From positions 1 to 42,342 of the forward strand of contig JACQUD010000019.1 of NCBI GenBank assembly GCA_016210485.1: a DNA stretch of 42,342 bases, read 5' to 3'. Shown one piece after another: positions 7,959 through 16,821 of the stretch; the first letter of the stretch is position 1; each line of letters opens with the position of its first letter. Position numbers and translations under genes: made by a program. The DNA is from Chloroflexota bacterium (GTDB lineage: Bacteria > Chloroflexota > Dehalococcoidia > JACQUD01). A model generated the notes under the pieces. It did not search any database, was not told the DNA's origin, and saw only the letters and a list, made by a program, of their open reading frames with translations.

Positions 7959-9419
7959 TTATTCAGCATTTCTCGAAGCCAGGAACTCATGATAGCGGCA
8001 GAATTGGGACAGGGCGCGGGCCGCTCGGCTCACGTGTGGATAGACGGGGATCCCTGCCGCGGAACTCCTGGCTACTTTCTCTGAGATATTGCGCCATCGC
8101 CACTCTTCTCCATCATTAGCGGAGCTCACCACTATAACCATTGGCTTATTGGGTACGTGTTGGTGTAACTCCAGGAAGTGGGTTAGGTTTTCGAGGTGAG
8201 ACGTCGGGTCACGAGGCCTGTTCAGGTCAGGGGTCAACCCGATGAGGAGGTCTATGCCATCCCATTCCGCCACAGTTTTGACTATCTTGGGGAAGGCCGT
8301 GCGGTTGCTCAGCGCTGAGGTGTCCACAGGGTTTCGGAGCAGGAAGGCGGTCTGAGGGGCTATCTCCTGAAGCTGTCGCTGAATTTCCGGCGAGAGAGAA
8401 GGCATAACCAGCCCGGCCAGATCGCAATCGTCGGCGGCCTGGACACTGGCCCCTCCCGGGCCCCCTATTACAGCTGCCCGTCTTCCACGAGGCGGCGGCA
8501 AGAAAAGAAAGGCTATTATCAGGTCCGCTAGGTCATCGGCGTTATAGGCGGGGACAGCCCCTGTCTGGCGGAGAAGAGCTTCCCAAATTTGCTCATCCCC
8601 GGCCAGGGAGGCTGTATGGGATGAGGCGGCTCTAGCGCCAGCCCCGGAGTGGCCGCCCTTGTGGATGAGCACAGGTTTCTTGGGCGTAGTTTCCTTGAGC
8701 AACTGTAAGAAACGTCGCCCATCCTTGACCCCTTCTATATAGATGGCGATGACCTTGGTCTCGGGGTCCTGAGCGAAGTGCTCCAGAAGGTCGCACTCGT
8801 TTATGTCCAGAGCATTGCCGAAGGAGATAACTTTGCTGAAGCGGGCTCCTCGGGGGGAAGCTTTATCCACTATCTCGTTAGTGATGCTGCCGCTTTGGGA
8901 GAAGCAACCGACTGTCCCTGCCTCTCGAGGGAAACCTGGGGAATAGGAGATGTTCTGAGCAGGGTAATAGAGCCCCATGCAGTTGGGGCCGAGGAGGCGC
9001 AATCCCCCTCGCCGAGCCTGCTCTCCAATGCGGGCCTCCATCTTTATCCGGTCCTTCTCTCCGCTCTCGGCCATCCTGCCGGTAAAGAGATGAAGAAGTT
9101 TCACCTCTTTTTGGATACATTCCTCTATCAGATTAGGCACCAGGCTAGCTGGAATACAGGAGATGACGTAGTCCACCGGGCCCGGTATATCTACCAGGCG
9201 AGGATAGCATCGGAGACCAGCTATCTCAGAGAAGCCGGGATTTACCGGATAGAATGGCCCCGGAAACTGAAAAGAGGTCAATGTCTCCAGCCAGTGAAGC
9301 CCCATATTCGTCGGATCGGTAGAGGCTCCCACTATAGCGATGGAGCGAGGCCGGAATAGTGGCTCCAAGCTGTTTCTCGGAGTCGGGCCTGGGGGCTTCG
9401 CCGCAGGGGCTTGAGTCAT
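7959..9419 (-). CDS. ADP-forming acyl-CoA synthetase, alpha-subunit type (second paralog)
   Basis: 486 residues with the same layout as its downstream neighbour: a CoA-binding domain (PRSIAIVGASTD, PFYPVNPGF), then LGPNCMGLYYP and FSQSGSIT, and the phospho-histidine loop SHTASLAG with His268. The two proteins are clearly related but well diverged, which points to an old duplication or to paired subunits rather than a recent copy. No ATP-grasp domain is present. The gene starts one base after the RACo stop (TAG-C-ATG), so it is translationally linked to the corrinoid activation gene. It could form a mixed complex with the first paralog, could act on a different acyl-CoA, or could be regulatory. 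These roles are inferences. Confidence 0.85.
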   Translation of the reverse strand: MTQAPAAKPPGPTPRNSLEPLFRPRSIAIVGASTDPTNMGLHWLETLTSFQFPGPFYPVNPGFSEIAGLRCYPRLVDIPGPVDYVISCIPASLVPNLIEECIQKEVKLLHLFTGRMAESGEKDRIKMEARIGEQARRGGLRLLGPNCMGLYYPAQNISYSPGFPREAGTVGCFSQSGSITNEIVDKASPRGARFSKVISFGNALDINECDLLEHFAQDPETKVIAIYIEGVKDGRRFLQLLKETTPKKPVLIHKGGHSGAGARAASSHTASLAGDEQIWEALLRQTGAVPAYNADDLADLIIAFLFLPPPRGRRAAVIGGPGGASVQAADDCDLAGLVMPSLSPEIQRQLQEIAPQTAFLLRNPVDTSALSNRTAFPKIVKTVAEWDGIDLLIGLTPDLNRPRDPTSHLENLTHFLELHQHVPNKPMVIVVSSANDGEEWRWRNISEKVARSSAAGIPVYPHVSRAARALSQFCRYHEFLASRNAE

Positions 9420-9420
9420 G

Positions 9421-11358
9421 CTATGATGCCTCCCTCAGCAGATTCTTCATCGAGGGGAAACGGTCCATATCGGTGTGGGGCAGGAAGGCGGCGGCGGTGA
9501 ACTCCTCCATGAAGGAGTTGTCAGCGATGAGCTCCAGGTAGGTCATCCTGCCCGCTACCTCCTTGATGGCGGCCCGGGCTTGTCGGGAGAGGAGGGCCTG
9601 AAAGGCCCCCAGAGCCGAGGTGTTCCCCAGGTATTTGAAGCGCTCCCAGGGCAGATCCGGCAGAAGGCCAGTTTGGATGGCCTCCTCTACGTCTATATGT
9701 CTGCCGAAGGACCCTCCAATGAGCACCTCATTGATATCCTGGGGGGATACGCCGGCGTGGCGCAACATGATGGTGATGCCGGCGTAGATGGCCCCCTTGG
9801 CGCGCAGCAGGTTGTTGATGTCCACCTCGCTGAGGACGATGTCCTCACCCGTCCCCGATTCCGAGGCCCAGGCCAGGACGAATTCCTTCCCATGCTCTCC
9901 CTCCCGGGCCCGGCATCTCTTTCCCATGGCCTCTCGAATGTAGCTTAGGTTTATCTTACCCGCCCGGTCCACAACCCCGGTGACCCTCATCTCGGCCAAG
10001 GCCGAGATGAGGCCCGAGCCGCAGATGCCCAGCGGCTTGACATCTCCTATCACCTTCAGCGTCGGCTCCAGGGTCTTGGAGTGGATGCGCACGTCCTCTG
10101 TGGCCCCTTTTATGGCTCGCATGCCGCTAGCGATGCCGGCGCCCTCGAAGGCGGGGCCGGCGGAGCAGGCGTCGGTCATGAGCCAGTCGTCGCCGCCCAG
10201 GACTATCTCGCCGTTGGTGCCCACGTCCATGAAGAGGGTCAGCTCCTTCTTTTTGTAGAGCCCGGAGCTGACCACGCCCGAGGTGATGTCGCCGCCCACA
10301 TAGGCCGCCACCGAGGGCAGACAGGTGACCGAGGCGTTGGGGTTGATGTTAATACCCAGCTCCCGGGCTTGGGTCGGCGGGAAACGGGTGGCTGCGGGCG
10401 CGTAAGGCTCCTCCCGAATATGGCGAGGAGGTATTCCCAGGAAGAGGTGGCTCATGGTGGTGTTCCCTGCCATCACCATATCATATATCTCCGTGGTGGC
10501 CAGGCCGTTCCTCACAGCCAGCTCACTCAGAAGCTCATTCAGGGTCTGTATGACCAGCTCCTGGAGATGCTTCAGTCCTTCAGGGCGTAGGCTGTAGATT
10601 ATGCGGGATATGACATCTTCGCCGCAAGATGCTTGGCTGTTCGGGGCCGAGGCGCTGTCCCGGAGGTGGCCGCTGGACATGTCTGCCAGATATACCACCA
10701 CGTTGGTGGTGCCGATGTCCACCGCCATCCCCCACAAGGGACCTTTGACCTCTCCGGGGAGGATGTCCACCAGACGTGCCCTGTCCCCCGCAGCTCCTTC
10801 CAGGATGGCCGTAACCCGCCACTCGCCTTGGCGCAGCGCCTGGGGAAGCTCCCTCAAAAGGGGGAGGGACACCTCCAGCCCAGCGATGCCCAGGGCCTCC
10901 TTTGCTGCCCGCTCCAGTCGTTCCAGGTCCGAGGTGTTGTCCTCCAGGGTTGGCGGGGGTATCTCCAGGGTAGCTCGGCGCACCGCTGGCTCCAGAGGCC
11001 ACTCCAGGCGCACCGTGGCCGCGGCTCGGCTGGTGGAGGTCTCCGCCCGTGCCCGTTCCCGAGGCGGGGGCACTGTCACCACCAGGTCGCTAGCTACCTG
11101 GGCCTGGCAGGAGAGGACCCAGCCCTGCTCTCGCTGGCGGGGCGTGAGATGGGGATTATCCTCCTGGCTGACCTGCCCCTTCTCCACCTTGACCCGGCAC
11201 CGGCCACACCGTCCCTGTCCGCCACAGGGGAGGTCTATGGATATGCCGTTGCGGTCTGCCGCCTCCTGAAGGGTGGTCCCAATGGGGACTTCCACTTCCT
11301 GGTGGGAGGGCAGGAAAGCAACCTTGAAGTTTTTTGAAGACGGGGATGGTGTTGACAT
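9421..11358 (-). CDS. reductive activator of the corrinoid iron-sulfur protein (RACo type)
   Basis: 645 residues. The N-terminal plant-type 2Fe-2S domain has cysteines 45, 51, 54 and 84 (C-x5-C-x2-C-x29-C). It is followed by a linker and an ASKHA ATPase domain with DIGTTNVVVYLAD near 215 and FMDVGTNGEIVLG near 375. This is the layout of RACo, which uses ATP hydrolysis to drive an electron from the 2Fe-2S centre to inactive Co(II) of the corrinoid protein. Length is normal for the family. It follows acsC by 30 bases in the same direction, exactly where its substrate is encoded. Related activators serve methanol or methylamine corrinoid proteins, but the neighbourhood argues for AcsCD. Confidence 0.92.
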   Translation of the reverse strand: MSTPSPSSKNFKVAFLPSHQEVEVPIGTTLQEAADRNGISIDLPCGGQGRCGRCRVKVEKGQVSQEDNPHLTPRQREQGWVLSCQAQVASDLVVTVPPPRERARAETSTSRAAATVRLEWPLEPAVRRATLEIPPPTLEDNTSDLERLERAAKEALGIAGLEVSLPLLRELPQALRQGEWRVTAILEGAAGDRARLVDILPGEVKGPLWGMAVDIGTTNVVVYLADMSSGHLRDSASAPNSQASCGEDVISRIIYSLRPEGLKHLQELVIQTLNELLSELAVRNGLATTEIYDMVMAGNTTMSHLFLGIPPRHIREEPYAPAATRFPPTQARELGININPNASVTCLPSVAAYVGGDITSGVVSSGLYKKKELTLFMDVGTNGEIVLGGDDWLMTDACSAGPAFEGAGIASGMRAIKGATEDVRIHSKTLEPTLKVIGDVKPLGICGSGLISALAEMRVTGVVDRAGKINLSYIREAMGKRCRAREGEHGKEFVLAWASESGTGEDIVLSEVDINNLLRAKGAIYAGITIMLRHAGVSPQDINEVLIGGSFGRHIDVEEAIQTGLLPDLPWERFKYLGNTSALGAFQALLSRQARAAIKEVAGRMTYLELIADNSFMEEFTAAAFLPHTDMDRFPSMKNLLREAS

Positions 11359-11388
11359 AATCCATGCGCACCTTTATTGCTATTAGGA

Positions 11389-12741
11389 TTAGCTTGTCCA
11401 GGAGCGCTTCAGGTAGCTCCCGATGTCCACAGCATCCCGGGGCCCTACCATTACCTTCCACCCCGATAGCTCTTCCTCCAGCTCGCCTCTCAGCACCGCT
11501 ACGGCTCCAGGCAGTATCAGGCTCTGGTGACTCACCATTTCCGATATCTTGAACTCCTTGACCGTCTTGGCGATCTTGGGCGCATCGAATTTGCCAGCGG
11601 CCCAGGAGGTGAGCACCGAGAGGCCCTCGGTATCCGTCACCATGAGCCAGGAGGGAAATCCGCTGGACTCCACCTCACCGGCTACGGAGAAGTAGGTGAG
11701 GGAGAAGTTGGTGGTCACCAGCAGGGGGCTGGTGGGCTTGGGGTTGCCGAAGGGATAGACGCCCGGGGTTACCTGGATGGGCTTCTGAGGGTCGGTGTAG
11801 ATGTTCATGCGCAGAGTGAGGAGGGGATAGACCATCTCCGGGGAGAAGTGGTCCAAGACGACGATGCTGGCGTATTTGGCTATTTGCTGCCCCGCCAGGA
11901 GCGCCTCCTCCTCCAGGCTGGAGGCGGCCTCGCTGGGGAAGGTGATGACGGGATACCCCAGGGGGCGGAAATTGCTCTTCAGGGCCAGGCGCCGAATTTG
12001 GGTGAGGGAGACTAGGGAGCCATTGAAATCCCTGACCCCTGGGTCTAACACTATATCCTCTACGCCCGTTTTGCTCACCTGCTCCGTCAAGTCCGAGAGC
12101 GGCTGAAGGCCACCAGGCTCGCAGATGGCCACGGGGCACTGGTATTTCTTGGCCAGGGCGGCCATGGGCTGCCAGTTATCCCGCGTGGCGGCGTAGAGCA
12201 GAGGCTTTTGGGCCGCCGCCTTCTCCAGGGCTGCCTCCATCGTTCCAGGGTCTGAGGCCATGAGCATCAGGGGCAGGTCGGTCAGGGATTGGACCTGCTG
12301 GGCGCAGCGAGCAAAGGCAGCTTTGTCTCCGCTCTTGTTCTGGATGGCGATGCCCTGCAGTCCCATGTTATGGCCCACCCGCTCCACAGTGTAAGTGGTC
12401 GCCTCTTTGACCCTGTTAGCTATCGAGTCTGCAGAGTCCGAGTCCGAGACTCGGACCACCAGGGCCGTGGGATGGTAGAATGTCTTCTCATGGCGGAAGA
12501 GCACTACTTCATTGCCTACCTGGAAAGACTTGGGGTTAGCCCCCACGGTCACCAGGCGGATGGGTGGCCGAGCGGCAGCATCCAGGGCCTGTTTTGCCTC
12601 CTCCGAGACGTAGGGGCAAGCCGAAAGTTCGGCCTGTTTCTGGGCTAGCTTCATGGCGAAAGCCAGGCAGGTGGGGAACTTGCACTCTTTGCAGTTGCTC
12701 TTGGGCAGAAGCTTGTAGATCTCTATACCCGATAGCGGCAT
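11389..12741 (-). CDS. acsC: corrinoid iron-sulfur protein large subunit
   Basis: 450 residues. The N-terminus carries the 4Fe-4S motif with cysteines 17, 20, 25 and 42 (C-x2-C-x4-C-x16-C), which supplies the electron that keeps cobalt as Co(I). A TIM-barrel domain follows, then a C-terminal corrinoid-binding domain. With AcsD it carries the methyl group from AcsE to AcsB. The first residues (PLSGIEIYKLLPKSNCKECK) match the family closely. The ATG lies 2 bases after the acsD stop, so the pair is translated together. Nothing looks broken. Confidence 0.95.
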   Translation of the reverse strand: MPLSGIEIYKLLPKSNCKECKFPTCLAFAMKLAQKQAELSACPYVSEEAKQALDAAARPPIRLVTVGANPKSFQVGNEVVLFRHEKTFYHPTALVVRVSDSDSADSIANRVKEATTYTVERVGHNMGLQGIAIQNKSGDKAAFARCAQQVQSLTDLPLMLMASDPGTMEAALEKAAAQKPLLYAATRDNWQPMAALAKKYQCPVAICEPGGLQPLSDLTEQVSKTGVEDIVLDPGVRDFNGSLVSLTQIRRLALKSNFRPLGYPVITFPSEAASSLEEEALLAGQQIAKYASIVVLDHFSPEMVYPLLTLRMNIYTDPQKPIQVTPGVYPFGNPKPTSPLLVTTNFSLTYFSVAGEVESSGFPSWLMVTDTEGLSVLTSWAAGKFDAPKIAKTVKEFKISEMVSHQSLILPGAVAVLRGELEEELSGWKVMVGPRDAVDIGSYLKRSWTS

Positions 12742-12743
12742 AT

Positions 12744-13709
12744 CTAGGCACTCCTTTGGCCAGCACCGGCCATGAGCTTATCTATGGTGGCTCTGGCCAG
12801 CTCCACGGACCTGGGGTGGCGCAGAACCACGATGTCAGCCCCAGCTTCTAGCAAGGATATGGCAGTGATGCCTTCCCAGAGGATAGCGCGCTCCTTCGCC
12901 TGGCCCCAGGTAGTAGGCACCCCTTCCGAGACCCTGGCCTCCTTCTGCCGCCAGGCCTCCTCGCCTACGGTGCATATCATGGGCATGGCAGTCATAGCAT
13001 CTCCCTGGAGGCCAGCCAGCCTCAGGCGCTCCATCACAGAGTATGAATATTCCAGGCCATAACCCAGAGCGCCAGTGGTAGGATCCATGAGGATAGCGTC
13101 TCGGCTCACTCCTACATCGGAGATGAGGATGTTGAGTTGCTTGGCCAGGTTTATCTCGATGGGGGTCTTGCCGATGGCCACGTGGCCGTTGGCGATGCAG
13201 GCGGCGGCGATGGTGCGGTAGTTCTTCTCCATGCAGTCGCCGATGGCTAATCGCTGCCCTCGTGCCGCCTCGGCGGCGGCCATGAGCACCTCGTTGTCTT
13301 TCTCCGCCACCTCTGGCCCCAGGACGATGACTGGGAGGTCCACCGCCTCTAAAACTTGAGCTACGTTCTTCTTGGCGGCCTCGGCTCCGGTGTTCCCGTT
13401 CTCGGGGTGGGCGCTGGACAGTCTCAGAGCGATGAGGTCAGCCCCCAGCTCGGATGCCTTCTTGGCCCAGGCGGCAGGGCTTTTCAGGGCGCTACCCCAG
13501 ACCTGGCGAAGGTTTTCGGCCCACTCCGCCGGATTCCGGTCATGGACCTCAATGGCGATGGCGGGGCGGTGTGGGATGGCTCCTTCAAAGTGGAGGAAGG
13601 GCAGGGTGGCCTCCCCCCCCACCACAACCTTTTTGCGTCCATTCCCCCCAAGGGTAACCTCGTGGATACGCCCCGGCCATTTCTGAACAGGCAACTCTAC
13701 GGCAGGCAA
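12744..13709 (-). CDS. acsD: corrinoid iron-sulfur protein small subunit
   Basis: 321 residues, normal length for the family, forming a TIM barrel that pairs with AcsC and helps hold the corrinoid. Family stretches include FEGAIPHRPAIAIEVHD, DLPVIVLGPE and MDPTTGALGYGLEYSYSVMER. The start is a TTG at 13709 with GGGAGGGAGAGA directly before it; no ATG nearby fits. It is separated from the upstream VOC gene by a terminator-like hairpin, so it either has its own promoter in the roughly 45-base gap or depends on readthrough. Together with acsC, RACo and acsE it forms the methyl-transfer half of the acetyl-CoA pathway. Confidence 0.95.
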   Translation of the reverse strand: MPAVELPVQKWPGRIHEVTLGGNGRKKVVVGGEATLPFLHFEGAIPHRPAIAIEVHDRNPAEWAENLRQVWGSALKSPAAWAKKASELGADLIALRLSSAHPENGNTGAEAAKKNVAQVLEAVDLPVIVLGPEVAEKDNEVLMAAAEAARGQRLAIGDCMEKNYRTIAAACIANGHVAIGKTPIEINLAKQLNILISDVGVSRDAILMDPTTGALGYGLEYSYSVMERLRLAGLQGDAMTAMPMICTVGEEAWRQKEARVSEGVPTTWGQAKERAILWEGITAISLLEAGADIVVLRHPRSVELARATIDKLMAGAGQRSA

Positions 13710-13755
13710 TCTCTCCCTCCCTAAAACAAGGAAATCCCGAAGTATGGTAGCACAG

Positions 13756-13786
13756 AAAAGGGGACGAGGAAACCCCGACCCCTTTT
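13756..13786 (-). terminator. symmetrical terminator-like hairpin between the VOC gene and acsD
   Basis: AAAAGGGG at 13756-13763 pairs perfectly with CCCCTTTT at 13779-13786 across a 15-base loop. The A and T runs at the two ends would let it work in either direction. It lies just after the VOC gene's stop. Confidence 0.55.
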
Positions 13787-13796
13787 AGTTCGCTTT

Positions 13797-14180
13797 TTAC
13801 CACTGCCTGATTTCGATGGTGAAGCCGTTCGGGTCCTTTATCTCTGCTCTACTGGGTCTGCCCGGGCTAAGAGGCGGTCGGGAGATTTCAACTCCCTGAC
13901 CCTTGAGATATTCCAGGGCTTTGTCCATATCCTCCACCTCGATGGCCATCATTCGATAGCCCAACTGCCCCTGACCGCTCTGTCCCTGAACGGGCCCGGC
14001 CGGGGACAATAGTTCGAGCATGGTATCACCGAGCGTAAGAAAAACGATCTCTTTCCATGGACTTCCCGAGCGCATAGGCAGTTTCTGCTTGACAGAAAAA
14101 CTCAACACTCTAGTGTAAAAGCCTACAGTCTTCTCCATGTCCAGAGTAACAATCTCAACGTGGTCAATTCTTTTAAACAT
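13797..14180 (-). CDS. VOC (glyoxalase/bleomycin-resistance) family protein
   Basis: 127 residues when started at the ATG at 14180, which has AGAGGAG 6 bases upstream; the frame extends to 14225 without a ribosome site. It shows the paired beta-alpha-beta-beta-beta units of the family: RIDHVEIVTLDMEKTVGFYTR at the start, FLTLGDTMLELLSPAG in the middle, YRMMAIEVEDMDKALEYLK, and IKDPNGFTIEIRQW at the end. Metal ligand positions are plausible (His in the IDHVEI strand, Glu in the MLEL and FTIEI strands). Substrate is unknown; methylmalonyl-CoA epimerase and lactoylglutathione lyase share this fold. It has its own promoter and terminator inside the acs cluster. Confidence 0.82.
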   Translation of the reverse strand: MFKRIDHVEIVTLDMEKTVGFYTRVLSFSVKQKLPMRSGSPWKEIVFLTLGDTMLELLSPAGPVQGQSGQGQLGYRMMAIEVEDMDKALEYLKGQGVEISRPPLSPGRPSRAEIKDPNGFTIEIRQW

Positions 14181-14317
14181 GTTCGTCTCCTCTGTGCATT
14201 TTGGGCTCTCGATACACGTTACCATACAGGGGAGTCAGAATGCCCAATACGTTATCGTAGCAATTTTTATCGGTCAATTACAGGAGAGACGTCGATTTGT
14301 TTTTGTATGGTGTAAGA

Positions 14318-14342
14318 TTGATACCGGAATTCCCCATATCAA
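14318..14342. repeat. inverted repeat in the VOC gene leader
   Basis: TTGATA and TATCAA face each other across 13 bases, with the internal palindrome GGAATTCC. It lies downstream of the mapped promoter, so it could be an operator or an RNA hairpin in the roughly 200-base leader. Confidence 0.4.
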
Positions 14343-14385
14343 TTCAGTAAAGAGGCCACTGCCTGCCTCCATGCACCTTTGTCAA

Positions 14386-14414
14386 ATATTATGCCTACGA
14401 AACACTGTCGTCAA
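14386..14414 (-). promoter_or_regulatory. strong sigma70-like promoter for the VOC gene
   Basis: Read leftwards, TTGACG and TAATAT are separated by exactly 17 bases. It gives a leader of about 200 bases before the VOC start codon. Confidence 0.65.
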
Positions 14415-14545
14415 CCCTTGGGGCGACTTCCGAGCTGGGTTTTTAACCCAGGAAGGCCGGCACCCCCGAAGCGCCTCAGGCATCTGAGCCACCCCCGGGC
14501 AGCCTGTGGTAGCTTTGCCTGGGCATCTCATAGGCCGAAGTTACC
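14415..14545. other. GC-rich structured non-coding stretch after acsB
   Basis: No credible gene is seen between the acsB stop and the VOC promoter. The stretch is full of pairing segments: CTGGGTT/AACCCAG with a 3-base loop, nested in CTTC/GAAG; CTCAG/CTGAG around GCAT; and a repeated CACCCCCG. None of the hairpins is followed by a T-run in either direction. It may be a structured RNA or the 3' end of the acsB transcript. Confidence 0.4.
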
Positions 14546-16768
14546 CTAGAGAATGGAGGGCATCGCCAGGGCAGGATGTCCTTTCTCCTGAAGGAAGGCC
14601 ACGAGTTCTTCCAGGGTCTTGGCCGTCTTCTCGTCGGCTATCTTGTCCAGGAGGTCGGGGTCCCCCTCCCGCTGGCACACCTCCTTGAGCTCATCGGCCA
14701 TAGCCTCCTTGAGGATGCTGCTCATCCATACTACGCGCTTGAAGCCTCCCTCGGCCAGGAGGAATTTCTTAGAAGTGATATACCATTTGCCGTGGCCCAT
14801 CATTCCTGGAGTTTGGTTGCCGCCGCCGATGTCCCCGGCCAGCGTGGAGAAGGTGGCGCCAAACGGGGTGACGCTGTAGTCATCTCGGGAGACGATCATG
14901 ACGCCGTTGGCCTCGGGCAGCACCACCATGATGCACTCGCAGCAGCCGCAGGTGGTCATGGGGGAGTCCATGAGGGAGTAGATAGTGAAGCGGCTCGCCT
15001 TCTGCTGGGAGTTCTGGAAGACGAACTGGTTCACCCCCTCCCACTCTCCCTTGCCAGGATCCACGATGCTGCCCTTCTTGACGGGCTGGTTGGGGCCGGT
15101 GGGGTTGATCTCGTAGGAGGCTTTGCAGTCCAGCCAGTTGTAGGCCCCGCACAGGCCCACCCTCTCCGGGTTGATGACGCAGATGTGGGTAGGGGCGAAG
15201 GATTGGCACAGGGAGCAGCTATAGAAGGTGTCCACCGCCTCGTCGGTGAGGCCAGCCATCCTTACATTGCGCTCGTGATAGACCTGGCGGGCCTGCTCTA
15301 TGAGCTCTTGAACCTTGGGCTCCTCGGTGTAGAGGGTGATTTGGACCTTGTCCACGATGGCGCCGAAGTCTTCGTGAAGTTTGGCGTGGAGGATGTCTCC
15401 CAGATGCTTGATGTGGAAGCCCTTCTCCGTGGCCGCGTTGGCGAAACGGAGCCAGGTGATGTCCCGCTGGCCCATGTGCTGGATGCCCTCGGCCCCGTTG
15501 ACGAAGTGGTGGAACTGGCGCTCCAAGACGGGCTCGAAGTCGGGCTGCATCTTGCGCCCCGCCACTTCCACCCGGATGCCCAGGGGCATCTTGCTGCCCG
15601 CAGGGGCGTTATCCAGGTCGGGGCCTATTAGCGTTATCTTGCCGTCCTCTACCTCCTCCATTTTCCTCATGGAGAGCCATTCGAAGCACATTCCACCCTT
15701 GCCGCCGAACTCCACTCTCAGATTGGCCCGGCGCACCACCTCACCCTCGAAGGCGGGGCCATAGGCCACGGGTATGTTTATCTTCTGGAGCTTGACCTTC
15801 ACGCCTCGGATTTCGAGGCAGCGTTGCACCAGGCGCTCGGCCCGCTCCAGGTCGTCCTTGCCCGGGATGTCATCGAAGGGGACGCTGACCACGTGCTCGT
15901 ATCGGGTTATGCCTGTGGGCAGGATATTGGGGATAAGGGTGTCGGCGATGACGGGGAAGCCGTAGTTGATAGCCCCGGCGGCGGTGGCATATTTTAGGTC
16001 GTCCACCTGGCCCAGGGCCAGGGCGAAGGCGAAGCAGCGGAACTTGTTGTAGAGAAGCATCTCCCGGACATTGCCCGGCGGGAAGCCGCCGAAGCTGAAG
16101 GCAGCCCGGGTGGCGTAGCCCAGGGCATAGATGGTAGAGATGGTGTCGGAGCCGAAGGGAACGGTGAAGGTGTCATAGCCCAACTCTATCCCCGCCTCCC
16201 GGAGCTGATCCACGATGGAGTGGCCGTTGGCGCTGGAGGAGAGGAAAACCAGGAGTCCCTTGGACTGGAGCTCCCGCACTATCTTGACCGCCACCTCGTT
16301 GCTCTTGGCTGCCCCCACTATAGCAGCGAAGCCGGGCATCCGCCCGTCCACCATCTGGATGCCCCAGGATCGCATTTGGATGTCATCGATAGGGCCGTTG
16401 TAGACATAGCCGTCGTTCTTCTCGGGCTGTTCCCCCTTGGCGAACCGGATGGCCTCAATGGCCTCCTCGGCCAGGAGTGTGGCTACGCCGGCGTCCAGGG
16501 TCTCCCCCAGATATGGCAGCCACAGGCTCTCTCTAGGTAAGGGGGGGACAAGGCCCCGGGCATGTTTCAGCACGGGCTCCAACTCTCCCAGAGTCTTCAC
16601 CTGTTGGCCAGTGAAACCCAGGATGACGGGCAGGTGGTAAGCAGTGTTGGGGAAGGCGACAGATGTTTGGGGGCCCATCTCCTTGGTAGCGGCCTTCAGC
16701 AGCTTCTCGGCCTCGGCGACAATCCCCTGGGCACCCCGGATGGCTGAGGTGGCGATATAGCGAGACAT
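14546..16768 (-). CDS. acsB: acetyl-CoA synthase (CODH/ACS beta subunit)
   Basis: 740 residues, full bacterial length including the N-terminal domain that docks onto CODH. It joins a methyl group, CO and CoA into acetyl-CoA at the nickel-iron A-cluster. Cysteines 518, 521, 530 and 540 hold the 4Fe-4S cluster, and the Cys607-Gly608-Cys609 motif holds the distal nickel. Each is offset by exactly 12 from the Moorella numbers as I recall them. Conserved surroundings such as CQSFAPTHIC, LCGAYNWLDCKASYEINP and GKGEWEGVN are intact. AAGGAGG precedes the ATG. It is 53 bases after a small stress-like gene and upstream of acsD/acsC. No CODH catalytic gene (acsA) is in the window, so CO may come from a CODH encoded elsewhere. 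Confidence 0.97.
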   Translation of the reverse strand: MSRYIATSAIRGAQGIVAEAEKLLKAATKEMGPQTSVAFPNTAYHLPVILGFTGQQVKTLGELEPVLKHARGLVPPLPRESLWLPYLGETLDAGVATLLAEEAIEAIRFAKGEQPEKNDGYVYNGPIDDIQMRSWGIQMVDGRMPGFAAIVGAAKSNEVAVKIVRELQSKGLLVFLSSSANGHSIVDQLREAGIELGYDTFTVPFGSDTISTIYALGYATRAAFSFGGFPPGNVREMLLYNKFRCFAFALALGQVDDLKYATAAGAINYGFPVIADTLIPNILPTGITRYEHVVSVPFDDIPGKDDLERAERLVQRCLEIRGVKVKLQKINIPVAYGPAFEGEVVRRANLRVEFGGKGGMCFEWLSMRKMEEVEDGKITLIGPDLDNAPAGSKMPLGIRVEVAGRKMQPDFEPVLERQFHHFVNGAEGIQHMGQRDITWLRFANAATEKGFHIKHLGDILHAKLHEDFGAIVDKVQITLYTEEPKVQELIEQARQVYHERNVRMAGLTDEAVDTFYSCSLCQSFAPTHICVINPERVGLCGAYNWLDCKASYEINPTGPNQPVKKGSIVDPGKGEWEGVNQFVFQNSQQKASRFTIYSLMDSPMTTCGCCECIMVVLPEANGVMIVSRDDYSVTPFGATFSTLAGDIGGGNQTPGMMGHGKWYITSKKFLLAEGGFKRVVWMSSILKEAMADELKEVCQREGDPDLLDKIADEKTAKTLEELVAFLQEKGHPALAMPSIL

Positions 16769-16821
16769 CCTGCCTCCTTGGGTGTTCTAAGTTAGGTCTA
16801 ATTTATATGATACAGCAAAAG

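Noticed and set aside
14430-14455. tRNA-Lys anticodon arm (CTGGGTTTTTAACCCAG with a TTT loop)
   Set aside because: No acceptor stem, D arm or T arm with TTCGA surrounds it; it is just a hairpin.
14576-15631. Long rightward reading frame of 351 codons
   Set aside because: It lies opposite acsB, and its translation is repetitive in His, Val and Gly, without family features.
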